DNA of 64,000 nt from an uncultured Collinsella sp. (lineage in GTDB: Bacteria > Actinomycetota > Coriobacteriia > Coriobacteriales > Coriobacteriaceae), in NCBI GenBank assembly GCA_905208975.1, contig CAJLRE010000002.1:16928-80927 (forward strand), read 5' to 3'. The position numbers were made by a program, and so were the translations under genes. Within the stretch, counting starts at the first letter, position 1. Each line of letters begins with the position of its first letter. A model generated the notes under the pieces. That model did no database searches and was not told where the DNA came from. It worked only from the letters and a program-made list of their open reading frames with translations. Positions 17,066-25,181 of this stretch are shown piece by piece.

Positions 17066-17164
17066 GGCTTCCCCAGGTACCCGATCTTGCCGTTCAAACC
17101 GTCGCTTGCGTACCAAAGTGCGCGGAGCTGCTCTTTCACGGCAACCTCGGGCGCCTGGGAAGCC
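17066..17164 (+). repeat. nested hairpin repeat, copy 1
   Basis: A long imperfect inverted repeat of 99 bases starts 17 bases after the stop of the upstream gene. The outer arms hold GGCTTCCC/GGGAAGCC-like ends, the middle arms hold CTTGCCGT/ACGGCAA, and a small inner hairpin has loop CAAA (GCGTAC-caaa-GTGCGC). Copy 2 at 18357-18464 has about 80% the same bases. It may stop, slow or stabilise transcripts between genes. Confidence 0.65.
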
Positions 17165-17198
17165 GTTTCCTTGGTTGGTTAAAAGGTTTAGGAGTTAT

Positions 17199-18362
17199 AT
17201 GTCGGAAAATATTGAGCAGCCGTTGCCCAGCACGTTTGAGGAGTTCAACGAGCAGCGCAAGGCCGCGTTTATTCGCGTCAAGGATTATAAACAGGCCGGC
17301 AATCGCCTGGTCGGCTTTTTGTGCAGCTATACGCCGCTCGAGATTATCGATGCCGCGGGGGCCGTAAGTGTCGCTCTGTGCGGTACGTCCGATGAGGTGA
17401 TCCCCGAGGCCGAGAAGGTACTGCCCGCGAACCTCTGCCCGCTCATCAAGTCGACCTACGGCTTTGCCTACTCGCAAAAGTGCCCGTTTACGTACTTTAG
17501 CGACATGATCATCGGCGAGACCACCTGCGACGGCAAGAAGAAGATGTACGAGCTGCTGGGGGAGCTCAAGCGCACGCACATTCTGCACCTGCCGCAGGGT
17601 CGCGATCGCGCCTACGAGCGTGAAAGCTGGTACGAGGAGTGCCGCCTACTCAAGGAGGAGCTCGAGAACTTCTACGGCATCACGATTACCGACGATGACC
17701 TGCGCGCCGCCGTCCGTCGTCGCAACCGTTTGCGTGCGGCCCAGCTCGAGATGTTTGCGCTGCAGGCTAACCAGCCGGCGGCCATGAGCGGCGTCGACCT
17801 GATGAGCACCATGTTTGCCGGTACGTTCAGCTTTGATATCGAGGCCTATACGGATCAGCTGGAGCAAAAGGTTGCCAAGCTGCGCGAGGCCTACGACGCG
17901 GGCGAGCGCCCGGTTGCGGCGGATGCCAAGCGCATTCTGATCACCGGCTGCCCGGTGGGCGGCGTGATCAACAAGATAGGCCGTACTATCGAGTCCAATG
18001 GCGGCGTGGTCGTGTGCATGGACGACTGCTCGGGTGAGCGCACGGCGGCCATGATGATCGACCCCGATGCTCCCGATATCCTGCGCGCCATCGCCGACCG
18101 CTACCTGGATATCAACTGCTCGGTCATGACGCCCAACGACAGCCGCATGGGGAACACGCTTGCCATGTGCGAGAAGTATCATGTCGATGGCGTGGTAGAG
18201 AGCGTGCTACAGGCCTGCCACACCTTTAACGTGGAGAGTGCGCGCATGCAGGAAGCTGTCGAGGGTGCGGGCATTCCGTATATGAAGATCGAGACCGACT
18301 ACAGCAACGGCGACATGGGTCAGATTGAGACCCGCATCGCCGCCTTCATCGAAACCCTCTAG
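17199..18362 (+). CDS. HgdB-like double-cubane-type protein B
   Basis: A 387-residue paralogue of the preceding gene. Conserved cysteines are C42, C61, C80, C95 and C110 (TTCDGKKK), then C251 in ITGCP, C277, C307 and C340. Two such proteins side by side could form a heterodimer, like the A and B subunits of classic dehydratases, or two separate homodimers. The ATG at 17199 has TTTAGGAG upstream; the frame is open 31 codons further, but that part lies in the hairpin repeat. The stop codon overlaps the first arm of hairpin copy 2. Confidence 0.8.
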   Translation: MSENIEQPLPSTFEEFNEQRKAAFIRVKDYKQAGNRLVGFLCSYTPLEIIDAAGAVSVALCGTSDEVIPEAEKVLPANLCPLIKSTYGFAYSQKCPFTYFSDMIIGETTCDGKKKMYELLGELKRTHILHLPQGRDRAYERESWYEECRLLKEELENFYGITITDDDLRAAVRRRNRLRAAQLEMFALQANQPAAMSGVDLMSTMFAGTFSFDIEAYTDQLEQKVAKLREAYDAGERPVAADAKRILITGCPVGGVINKIGRTIESNGGVVVCMDDCSGERTAAMMIDPDAPDILRAIADRYLDINCSVMTPNDSRMGNTLAMCEKYHVDGVVESVLQACHTFNVESARMQEAVEGAGIPYMKIETDYSNGDMGQIETRIAAFIETL

Positions 18363-18464
18363 CTTCCTCAGGCACCGGATCTTGCCCCTCAAACCGTCGC
18401 TTGCGTACCAAAGTACGCCGCGCTCCTCTTTCGGGGCAACCTCCGGCACCTGAGAAACCTAGAG
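18357..18464 (+). repeat. nested hairpin repeat, copy 2
   Basis: A 108-base nested inverted repeat begins inside the last codons of the upstream gene. Outer arms start CTCTAG and end CTAGAG; middle arms are CTTGCCCC and GGGGCAA. The inner hairpin is perfect: GCGTAC-caaa-GTACGC. It is homologous to copy 1 over most of its length. Confidence 0.65.
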
Positions 18465-18516
18465 CTAAGGCGCCTGAACGCGCCGCTGTCTTTGATGTTT
18501 GGATTAGGAGAGAGCC

Positions 18517-19281
18517 ATGATAGGGATCGGGATCGATATCGGGTCTACGGCGGCTAAGGCTGCTGTGGTCGACGGGGAGGGTTCGGTGGCGTGGACGTGC
18601 GTGCAGCCAACCGGGTTCTCCTCGGTCGATGCTTCCGAGCGGCTGCGCGAGGCACTGGCAGCGGCTGGCTATGACGTGGCTGACGACGACGTGCGCGTGA
18701 TCGCGACCGGCTACGGTCGTGTCGCCGTGCCCTATGCGCACAAGGTCGTGACCGAGATCACCTGCCACGGCACCGGTGCCGTGCGCCTGTTTGGTGATCA
18801 CGGCACGGTGATCGATGTGGGCGGTCAGGATACCAAGGTCATCCAACTCAAGGGCGGCCGCGTGGCCAAGTTCGCCATGAACGACAAGTGCGCTGCCGGC
18901 ACGGGGCGCTTTTTGGAGATCATGGCCGATCGCCTGGGCATCTCGCAACAGCAGATGGCAGACCTTGCCCGCACGGGCGAGCCGACCAAGATCAGCAGCA
19001 TGTGCACGGTGTTTGCCGAAAGTGAGGTTATCGGCCTCATCGGTCGTGGCGAGCCGCGCGAGAACATTGCGCGCGGCGTGATCGAAAGCGTCGTGTCGCG
19101 CGTGGCGACTATGGCCGGGCAGGCGGCGGGTGCTCCGTACTACCTGACGGGAGGCCTGTGCGAGAACGCCTACGTTGTGGAGCGGTTGGCCGCGCTGCTG
19201 GGGTCGTCGGTGACTACGTCGCCCCAGGCTCGCTTTGCCGGTGCCATCGGCGCGGCGATTCGCGCACAGGCGCTCAATTAA
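18517..19281 (+). CDS. ATP-dependent activase of the HgdC/YjiL family
   Basis: A 254-residue ASKHA-fold ATPase of the BadF/BadG/BcrA/BcrD group. It passes one electron at very low potential to its partner while hydrolysing ATP. The nucleotide motifs DIGST (residues 7-11) and DVGGQD (100-105) are present. Two cysteines, C125 in CAAGTGRFLE and C163 in SSMCTVFAESEV, correspond to those that hold a [4Fe-4S] cluster between the two subunits in HgdC. The length is typical. It follows the two dehydratase-type genes and is presumably their activator. The ATG at 18517 has TAGGAGAGAG upstream. Confidence 0.88.
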   Translation: MIGIGIDIGSTAAKAAVVDGEGSVAWTCVQPTGFSSVDASERLREALAAAGYDVADDDVRVIATGYGRVAVPYAHKVVTEITCHGTGAVRLFGDHGTVIDVGGQDTKVIQLKGGRVAKFAMNDKCAAGTGRFLEIMADRLGISQQQMADLARTGEPTKISSMCTVFAESEVIGLIGRGEPRENIARGVIESVVSRVATMAGQAAGAPYYLTGGLCENAYVVERLAALLGSSVTTSPQARFAGAIGAAIRAQALN

Positions 19282-19351
19282 TGCATCCGCCTTGGGCTCG
19301 CATTCATGCGTATACTGAGAGAAAATGATTGACCGATGAGAGGAGGTATCG

Positions 19352-20401
19352 ATGCCTGACGATCAGATTAAGCTCACGTCTATGACGGCCGCGAGCGGTT
19401 GAGCCGCTAAGTTGGCTCCTGGAGCCCTCGCCCAGGTCCTGGGCGACTTGCCCAATGTGCATAACGACAACCTACTCGTGGGGTTCGATACCTCCGACGA
19501 TGCGAGCGTCTTCCGCGTTGGCGATAACCTGGGTCTCGTGCAGTCCATCGACTTCTTCCCGCCGATGGTCGACGACCCGTTTCTGTTCGGCCAGATTGCC
19601 GCGGCAAACTCGCTGTCGGACATCTACGCCATGGGCGGGCGGCCGAGCCATGCCATGAACCTGCTCTGCATACCCAGTTGCCTGGGTGTTGAGGTTGCCG
19701 GCCAGATTCTGGCGGGCGGCGCCGACAAGTGCGTCGAGGCGGGCTGCTCTATCGCGGGCGGTCATACCATCAACGACGACGAGCCCAAGTACGGCTTGTC
19801 TGTGAGCGGCTTTGTCGCGCTCGACCGCATGCTCGCCAACAGCGGCGCGCGCGCTGGCGATGTCCTGCTGCTGACCAAGGCGATCGGCTCTGGCATCATC
19901 ACCACGGCCATTAAGGGCGAGCTCATCGAGCAGGACGAGGCCGCAGCCATGTTCGACTCGATGCGCACCCTCAACGAGGCCCCGATTCGTCTGGCCGAGG
20001 GCCTCGAGCTTCACGGCTGCACCGATGTCACGGGCTTTGGCCTGATCGGGCACGCGTGCGAGATGGCCGAGGGCTCGGGCGTGCAGATTGAGCTTGTGTC
20101 GGGGGCGGTGCCGCTCTTTGACCAGGTGCTCGACATGGCGCGTCTGGGCATTATCCCCGCGGGCTCCTACCGCAATCAGGACTTTTTTGGCCCGCGTGTG
20201 GCTGCCGACGAGGACCTGGAGCCGGGCATGTTGGATGCGCTGTACGATCCGCAGACCTCGGGCGGTTTGCTCATCGCGGCGCCTGCTGCCGATGTGGATG
20301 GGCTTGCGCGTCGCCTGCATGCCGAGGGGCGCATCGCGGCCGTTGTCGGGCGCGTGTGCGAGGCGGAGCCGGGCGGTCCTGCCGTCCGCGTTGTTCGCTA
20401 G
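19352..20401 (+). CDS. selD: selenophosphate synthetase, selenocysteine-containing
   Basis: A 349-residue SelD that makes selenophosphate from selenide and ATP. UGA at 19400-19402 is codon 17, exactly at the active-site Cys/Sec of SelD enzymes (ASG-U-AAK). The true start is ATG 19352 after AGAGGAGG; a caller that stops at TGA would start at TTG 19412 and lose the catalytic residue. Downstream motifs are VGFDTSDDASVF, QSIDFFPP, SLSDIYAMGGRP and DVTGFGLIGHA. A likely selenocysteine insertion hairpin follows the UGA. A -10-like TATACT sits at 19311. It supplies tRNA-Sec charging and possibly other selenium uses through the neighbouring yedF and DUF3343 genes. Confidence 0.95.
19394..19444 (+). 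promoter_or_regulatory. putative bacterial SECIS region of selD
   Basis: The UGA sits in the loop of AGCGG-ttgag-CCGCT (19394-19408). Further on, GCCCAG-gtc-CTGGGC (19430-19444) is a perfect 6-bp stem whose loop starts with G, 33 bases after the UGA. A G at the loop start and this distance fit bacterial SECIS elements read by SelB. GGCTCC-t-GGAGCC (19414-19426) lies between. Confidence 0.65.
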
Positions 20402-20462
20402 CCCGCACGTTTATGTAACTGTTTGCCGTTCTCTAGAACGGCTCTTTCGAAAGGAATTTGCT

Positions 20463-21089
20463 ATGTCTACCAAGATTGAAGTCAATGCCATGGGCGATGC
20501 CTGCCCGCTGCCCGTCGTCAAGACGCTCAAAGCTCTGAAGCAGCTCGATGGCGAGGGCGCCGTCGTGACCTCGGTCGACAACGAGACCGCCGTCAAGAAC
20601 ATCTCCAAGATGGCGCAGGAGAAAGGCTGCACGGCCTCGGTCGAGAAGGTTTCTGACGCCGAGTGGCACGTGACCGTGGCGACCTCTGGCGCCGTTGCCA
20701 TGGCCGATCCCGAGCAGGATGGCGCTGCCTTCTGTGATGCCAGCGCCGGCAAGGGCAGGCTCGTCATTTCCGTCTACACCGACTGCATGGGCCGTGGCGA
20801 CGACGAGCTGGGCCACAAGCTCATGAAGGCCTTCATCTTTGCCGTGACGCAGCAGGAGGAGCTGCCCGCGACCATGCTGTTCTACAACGGCGGCGCCAAG
20901 CTCACCGTCGAGGGCTCGCCGGTGCTCGACGACCTGAAGGGCCTGGCCGAGCAGGGTGTCGAGATTCTCACCTGTGGTACCTGCCTCGACCACTATGGCA
21001 TTAAAGACCAGCTTGCGGTGGGCGAGGTCACCAACATGTACGTGATCGTGGAGAAGATGGAGCAGGCCGTGCGCGTCGTGCGCCCGTAG
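20463..21089 (+). CDS. yedF: selenium metabolism protein YedF
   Basis: A 208-residue two-domain protein. Residues 1-75 are a TusA/SirA domain with the persulfide-type motif ACPLPVVK (C14). Residues 98-208 form a DsrE-like domain with LVISVYTDCMGRGDDELG and CGTC at 171-174. This fusion is the YedF type found next to selD, thought to traffic sulfur or selenium; the exact reaction is not established. It starts 61 bases after selD and 19 bases before the next gene. The ATG at 20463 has AAAGGA upstream. Confidence 0.88.
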   Translation: MSTKIEVNAMGDACPLPVVKTLKALKQLDGEGAVVTSVDNETAVKNISKMAQEKGCTASVEKVSDAEWHVTVATSGAVAMADPEQDGAAFCDASAGKGRLVISVYTDCMGRGDDELGHKLMKAFIFAVTQQEELPATMLFYNGGAKLTVEGSPVLDDLKGLAEQGVEILTCGTCLDHYGIKDQLAVGEVTNMYVIVEKMEQAVRVVRP

Positions 21090-21108
21090 CGTATTGGTTG
21101 GAGTTGCC

Positions 21109-21360
21109 ATGAGGGAGAAGCGCCCGGCGCTTGTCATCACGTTTCCCACCACGGCGGCCGCCATGGGCTGCGAGTCCCTGTGCATCGAGCGCGGCCTTCC
21201 CGGGCGAACGATTCCCGTGCCCGGGGAGGTCGCTGCCGGCTGTGGTCTGGCGTGGAAAGCGTTGCCTGCCGATGAGGAGCTGCTGCGCGGCGAACTCGCC
21301 GCGGCGGGCGTTCCCACCGAGGGCTATACCGTGATTGATATGTGGGAGGTCGTGCGATGA
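21109..21360 (+). CDS. DUF3343 protein, putative Se/S carrier
   Basis: An 83-residue DUF3343 protein, a family found with selD/yedF and often linked to labile-selenium molybdenum enzymes. The family motif here is CESLCIERGLPGRTIPVPG followed by AAGCGLAW, three cysteines in all. A paralogue with a cysteine-rich extension lies at 47985. The ATG at 21109 was chosen; an upstream TTG is in frame but has no ribosome site. The stop overlaps the next start (ATGA). Confidence 0.82.
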   Translation: MREKRPALVITFPTTAAAMGCESLCIERGLPGRTIPVPGEVAAGCGLAWKALPADEELLRGELAAAGVPTEGYTVIDMWEVVR

Positions 21361-22496
21361 TCTACCTGGATAACGCGGCGACGACCATGCACAAGCCGCA
21401 GACGGTCATCGATGCCGTGACGCAGGCGATGTGCTCGCTCGGCAATGCCGGGCGCGGCGCCACGTCGGGTGCCCTCGATGCCGCTCGTACGATTCACGGT
21501 TGCCGTGCCAAGCTCGCGCGCCTTTTAGGTTGCCCGAGGGCGGACCATGTGTGCTTTACGCCCAACTCTACGGCGGCGCTCAACACCGCCATCTGTGGCG
21601 TGGTGCGCCCCGGCGACCGCGTGGTCACGACGGTGCTCGAGCACAACTCCGTGCTGCGTCCGCTCAACCGCCTGGCAGTGGAGCGGGGTGTGACCGTTGA
21701 GCATGCGGGCTGTGACGCGAACGGCGTGCTCGACTATGACGAGCTCGAGCGGCTGGTCACGCCCGGTACGCGTACCGTGGTGGTGACGCATGCCTCTAAT
21801 GTGACCGGCAACGCGGTCGACATTGCGCGCGTGGCGGCCTTGGCACATGCCGCGGGTGCGCTTGTGATCGTCGATGCCTCGCAGTCTGCCGGTACGGCGC
21901 ATATCGATATGCAGGCCATGGGGCTCGACGTGGTGTGCTTTACCGGCCACAAGGGGCTCATGGGCCCGCAGGGCACCGGCGGCCTGGCCGTGGCGGAGGG
22001 CGTCGACGTGGCGCCCTGGGCCATGGGCGGCACGGGCGTGCACAGCTTCGATGCGTTACAGCCCATGGAGTGGCCCACGCGGCTCGAGGCGGGCACGCTC
22101 AACGGTCACGGCATAGCGGGCCTTTCCGCAGGCCTTGATTTTATCGAGGCACAAGGCGGGGTGGAGACGATTGCAGCTCACGAACGCGCACTCGCCGAAC
22201 GTTTCCTCTCCGGCGCTCGCGAAATCCCCAGCATTGTACTTTACGGTGCGTTTGACCAACCTGCGCGCTCGGCGATCGTGTCGCTCAACGTGGGCGATAT
22301 CGACTCTGCCGAGATCTCGGACGCGCTCATGCAAGGGTGGGGGATTGCGACGCGCCCCGGTGCCCATTGCGCTCCGCTCATGCACCGCGCGTTAGGTACC
22401 GAGCGCCAGGGTGTCGTCCGCTTCTCGTTTGGGTATTTCAACACGACCGAAGAAGTCGACACGGCTATCGATGCTCTGCGCAATTTAGTCTGCTAA
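21357..22496 (+). CDS. cysteine desulfurase, class V aminotransferase
   Basis: A 379-residue PLP enzyme that would take sulfur or selenium from cysteine or selenocysteine. The start is MIYLDNAATT. The PLP lysine is K199 in CFTGHKGLMGPQGTG, the histidine is in VLEHNS, and the likely persulfide cysteine is C338 in RPGAHCAPLMHR. The sequence fits the selenium-linked desulfurase subfamily found with yedF. The ATG at 21357 overlaps the DUF3343 stop by four bases, showing translational coupling. It may supply selenide to SelD. A terminator follows. Confidence 0.88.
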   Translation: MIYLDNAATTMHKPQTVIDAVTQAMCSLGNAGRGATSGALDAARTIHGCRAKLARLLGCPRADHVCFTPNSTAALNTAICGVVRPGDRVVTTVLEHNSVLRPLNRLAVERGVTVEHAGCDANGVLDYDELERLVTPGTRTVVVTHASNVTGNAVDIARVAALAHAAGALVIVDASQSAGTAHIDMQAMGLDVVCFTGHKGLMGPQGTGGLAVAEGVDVAPWAMGGTGVHSFDALQPMEWPTRLEAGTLNGHGIAGLSAGLDFIEAQGGVETIAAHERALAERFLSGAREIPSIVLYGAFDQPARSAIVSLNVGDIDSAEISDALMQGWGIATRPGAHCAPLMHRALGTERQGVVRFSFGYFNTTEEVDTAIDALRNLVC

Positions 22497-22519
22497 AGCT
22501 GCTGGACCGTTTATACTTG

Positions 22520-22549
22520 CGGGACGGGTATTTTGCCCGTCCCGTTTTT
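22520..22549 (+). terminator. terminator of the selenium operon
   Basis: CGGGACGGG (22520-22528) and CCCGTCCCG (22536-22544) pair perfectly and are followed by TTTTT. Confidence 0.92.
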
Positions 22550-22572
22550 GTTTCGACCCGAAAGGTGTGCCT

Positions 22573-23931
22573 ATGCCCTCATCTGCACCGCGCGGTCTGC
22601 GCTCCGACCATGTCGTCACCGTCGGCATCGCCCTGTTTTCGATGCTCTTTGGCGCCGGCAACCTCATCATTCCACCGTTGCTGGCGCTCCAGGCCGGCAC
22701 GGCCACACCGCTTGCCATGGTTGGCTTTTTGATTGCCGCCATCGGCCTGCCCGTCATGGGCTTTATCGCCGTGGCGCTTGCCGGCACGGCGCGTGAGCTT
22801 GCCAGCCGCGTGCACCCCAAGTTTGGCGAGTTCTTTGTTGCGGCAGTGTATCTGGCCATCGGCCCGTGCCTGGCCATTCCGCGTACGAGTTCCACGGCCT
22901 TCGAGATGCTGGTGCCGCTGTTGCCCGAGGGCGTCTCGCTCGGCACGGCGCGTCTGGTGTTTGCCATTTGCTTCTTTGTCGTCGCGTTTGCGCTCACGCT
23001 GCGCCCGGGCGTCATCACGCGTGTGCTCGGCCGCATTACGGGCCCCGCGCTCATTGCGCTCATCGTGCTGGTCGTGGGTGCCGCCGTGGTCTCGCCGTTG
23101 GGTCCCGCTGTCGCGCCGCAGGCTCCCTATGATGCCGGAGCTGCGGTCCAGGGCTTTCTGACCGGCTACCAGACCATGGACCTGCTTGCGTCGCTCGCCT
23201 TCGGCATCATCATCGCCGAGACCATTCACGAGTTGGGCGTGACCGACGACAAGCGCGTCGCTTTTGAAATTTCACGCTCCGGTGTGATCGCCGGCTTGCT
23301 CATGGCCATCATCTATTGCGGCTTGGCCCTTGCCGGTATGCAGCTCGGCACCGTGATGCCCGATGCCACCAACGGCGCTGCCATCCTCGCCCGTTCGGCC
23401 TCCATGCACTTTGGTCTTGCCGGCACGGTCGTGGTCTTTGCGATCTTTTTCCTCGCCTGCATGAACGTGTGCATCGGCCTCATCAGCTGCTGCTCGCGTT
23501 ACTTCTGCGAGACGTATGTGGTCGAAGGGGGAGCGGAGGCGTCCGAGGAGGCCATGCGCCGTCCCTTTGCGGTTCTCGCCTTTGTGTTCGCGGCGTTTTC
23601 GTGCGTGCTTTCCAACGTGGGTCTCGACATGATCCTTATGTTCTCGGTGCCCATGCTCAACGCCTTGTACCCCGTTGCCATTGTGCTGGTGCTTATGGGC
23701 CTGGTGCACGGCTTTTGCGACGCTCATCCGCAGGTGTGGGTCTGGGTCGGCGGCGTCGTTACTGTGCAGAGCGTGATCACCTCGGTCCGCGATGCGTTCT
23801 TTGCGGGCACATGGCTGCCGTTTGATGCGCTACCCCTGGCAGACATCGGTGCCGCGTGGGCGCCGGTCGCCGTAGTTGCCTTTGTGATCGGTCTGCTCCA
23901 CAGCAAGTTTGTTGCGCATTCGAGGAGCTAA
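22573..23931 (+). CDS. brnQ: branched-chain amino acid transporter BrnQ
   Basis: A 452-residue membrane protein of the LIVCS family with about 12 hydrophobic segments. It imports leucine, isoleucine and valine with Na+ or H+. The N-terminus has GIALFSMLFGAGNLIIPP, the hallmark of BrnQ, and GPCLAIPRTSSTAFEM follows near residue 100. The ATG at 22573 is seven bases after GAAAGG. It is monocistronic and followed by two tRNA genes. Confidence 0.92.
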   Translation: MPSSAPRGLRSDHVVTVGIALFSMLFGAGNLIIPPLLALQAGTATPLAMVGFLIAAIGLPVMGFIAVALAGTARELASRVHPKFGEFFVAAVYLAIGPCLAIPRTSSTAFEMLVPLLPEGVSLGTARLVFAICFFVVAFALTLRPGVITRVLGRITGPALIALIVLVVGAAVVSPLGPAVAPQAPYDAGAAVQGFLTGYQTMDLLASLAFGIIIAETIHELGVTDDKRVAFEISRSGVIAGLLMAIIYCGLALAGMQLGTVMPDATNGAAILARSASMHFGLAGTVVVFAIFFLACMNVCIGLISCCSRYFCETYVVEGGAEASEEAMRRPFAVLAFVFAAFSCVLSNVGLDMILMFSVPMLNALYPVAIVLVLMGLVHGFCDAHPQVWVWVGGVVTVQSVITSVRDAFFAGTWLPFDALPLADIGAAWAPVAVVAFVIGLLHSKFVAHSRS

Positions 23932-24022
23932 GACATCAATGCTTGCACAGGCGGGGAGTCTCCCCTATAATTTCCTTCGCTTTGGGACACGCAAGGTTTA
24001 GACCTTAGCTGCTCAACACCTT

Positions 24023-24099
24023 CGGGACGTGGCGCAGTTTGGTAGCGCGCCTGCTTTGGGAGCAGGATGTCGCAGGTTCAAATCCTGTCGTCCCGACCA
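24023..24099 (+). tRNA. tRNA-Pro (anticodon TGG)
   Basis: A 77-base cloverleaf: acceptor CGGGACG pairs with CGTCCCG, and the anticodon loop TTTGGGA has TGG at 24057-24059. The T-arm is GCAGGTTCAAATCCTGT, and CCA is encoded at 24097-24099. Confidence 0.97.
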
Positions 24100-24105
24100 T
24101 ATCTT

Positions 24106-24179
24106 GCGGGCGTAGTTCAATGGTAGAACCCCAGCCTTCCAAGCTGATGACGCGGGTTCGATTCCCGTCGCCCGCTCCA
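24106..24179 (+). tRNA. tRNA-Gly (anticodon TCC)
   Basis: A 74-base cloverleaf with acceptor GCGGGCG/CGCCCGC, anticodon TCC at 24138-24140, T-loop TTCGATT and encoded CCA at 24177-24179. It lies six bases after tRNA-Pro and is probably co-transcribed with it. Confidence 0.97.
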
Positions 24180-24241
24180 TAAGAATTGTTTTAACGGCTT
24201 TGGTTTCCTTTGGGGATCAGAGCTGTTTTTGTTTACGCGCC

Positions 24242-24263
24242 GGGCGACGGGAATCGAACCCGC
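24242..24263 (-). repeat. inverted 22-bp copy of the tRNA-Gly 3' part
   Basis: Read on the minus strand, these 22 bases are identical to 24152-24173, the T-arm and acceptor part of tRNA-Gly. No full tRNA can be folded around them. Such fragments are left by integration or recombination at tRNA genes. Confidence 0.7.
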
Positions 24264-24277
24264 TCCGCGCCCACCTA

Positions 24278-24588
24278 AGTTGCGGTTAAATACGGACTGT
24301 CTTTTGGCTTTTGCGAACCCATTGAAGTCCGGGGTAGCTAATTTGGAGCGGGTTTTTGACTGCTCTAGCGATCGGCTGGCAAATGTGGCCAAAAAAGCCC
24401 TGCCCCAAAATGACTGGTCTGGTGTTGAGCCACGAAAGCGGCCCATCTACTACGTTTGGCCCGCAGGGGTCGACCATAGCAGCAGTTTCGGAAAATCGGC
24501 AAGCCGTCTACCAGCTGTTTTGATATTTCGGATTTCTGTATGGTCGAGGGTAATCGGTTAAACGTAGTAGATGGGCCCATTTCGTGGC
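24278..24588. repeat. composite intergenic repeat, copy 1
   Basis: Three modules occur in the same order at 62335-62622: (i) a 23-base string at 24278-24300 differing from 62335-62357 at one base; (ii) a CCAAAAA-GCCC-CCCAAA-type string near 24390-24410; (iii) a 160-base nested palindrome at 24429-24588. In module iii, 18-base arms (24440-24457, GGCCCATCTACTACGTTT, and 24560-24577) pair perfectly, as do outer 9-base arms and inner 8-base arms (24471-24478, 24539-24546). No protein gene is visible in 24180-24725. Confidence 0.75.
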
Positions 24589-24725
24589 GAACAGTAGGAT
24601 TCGCGGTCCGGGGCTGCCGGTTTCGGGCTGCCAACCTGGAAGTTGCGGTGACGTAGTTTCAGAAAAGCCCGAATAAGCCTAAATCCAGGAACTGTTTTCC
24701 AGCAACTTATTAGTGGGGATGAGGG

Positions 24726-25181
24726 CTAGTGGCGGGATTGGTGGCGGAGCTTGTCGATGGTGGAGTCGATGCTGCGGCTGCGGGCTTCGGCTGCGGTTTG
24801 GCGCTTGCGGCGGTAATCGATCATGCCTTGGATGATGGGCTTGCCAAAGCTCACGACATCATCGTTGTAGATGGCGGTTCGGGCTGCGAGGAGGCAGTCG
24901 GTAAAGTCCATATGGGTCTTGCCAAAGAGTTTGACGGCAAGGGCGACAACGGTGGGCTCGTCGACCATGACGTCATCGATCGGCCTTTTCATGGCCGCAG
25001 CAATCTCAACGCGTGGAACCTTATAGACGTCGCGCAGCGTGACCACGACGCGCGTGATGATCTCGGGGTAGACGCGAGCGGTGCGCGTGGCGATGACCTT
25101 GGCGGCGCGCGGCGACAGGACCTCGTCGTCGTCGAGCAGATAGCGCAGGATGACGGTCTCGTCGATGATGGTGCTACTCAT
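24726..25181 (-). CDS. PIN-domain toxin (putative ribonuclease)
   Basis: A 151-residue PIN-domain protein, likely an Mg2+-dependent RNase toxin. The acidic residues expected for the active site are visible: D7 in IIDETVILRYLL, E40, D92/D95 in MDFTDCLLAA and D107/D108. It overlaps the upstream antitoxin gene by 8 bases, the usual layout for such modules. The C-terminal ~35 residues are basic and may be disordered. The ATG at 25181 was chosen. The target RNA is not known. Confidence 0.75.
   Translation of the reverse strand: MSSTIIDETVILRYLLDDDEVLSPRAAKVIATRTARVYPEIITRVVVTLRDVYKVPRVEIAAAMKRPIDDVMVDEPTVVALAVKLFGKTHMDFTDCLLAARTAIYNDDVVSFGKPIIQGMIDYRRKRQTAAEARSRSIDSTIDKLRHQSRH

Noticed and set aside
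19412..20401. SelD starting at TTG 19412
   Set aside because: That start would remove the catalytic Sec17 and ignores the AGAGGAGG site before ATG 19352.
24117..24446. Small ORFs over the tRNA-Gly region (translations with GRRESNPRHQLGR or TGIEPA)
   Set aside because: These are well-known spurious translations of tRNA and tRNA-like sequence.
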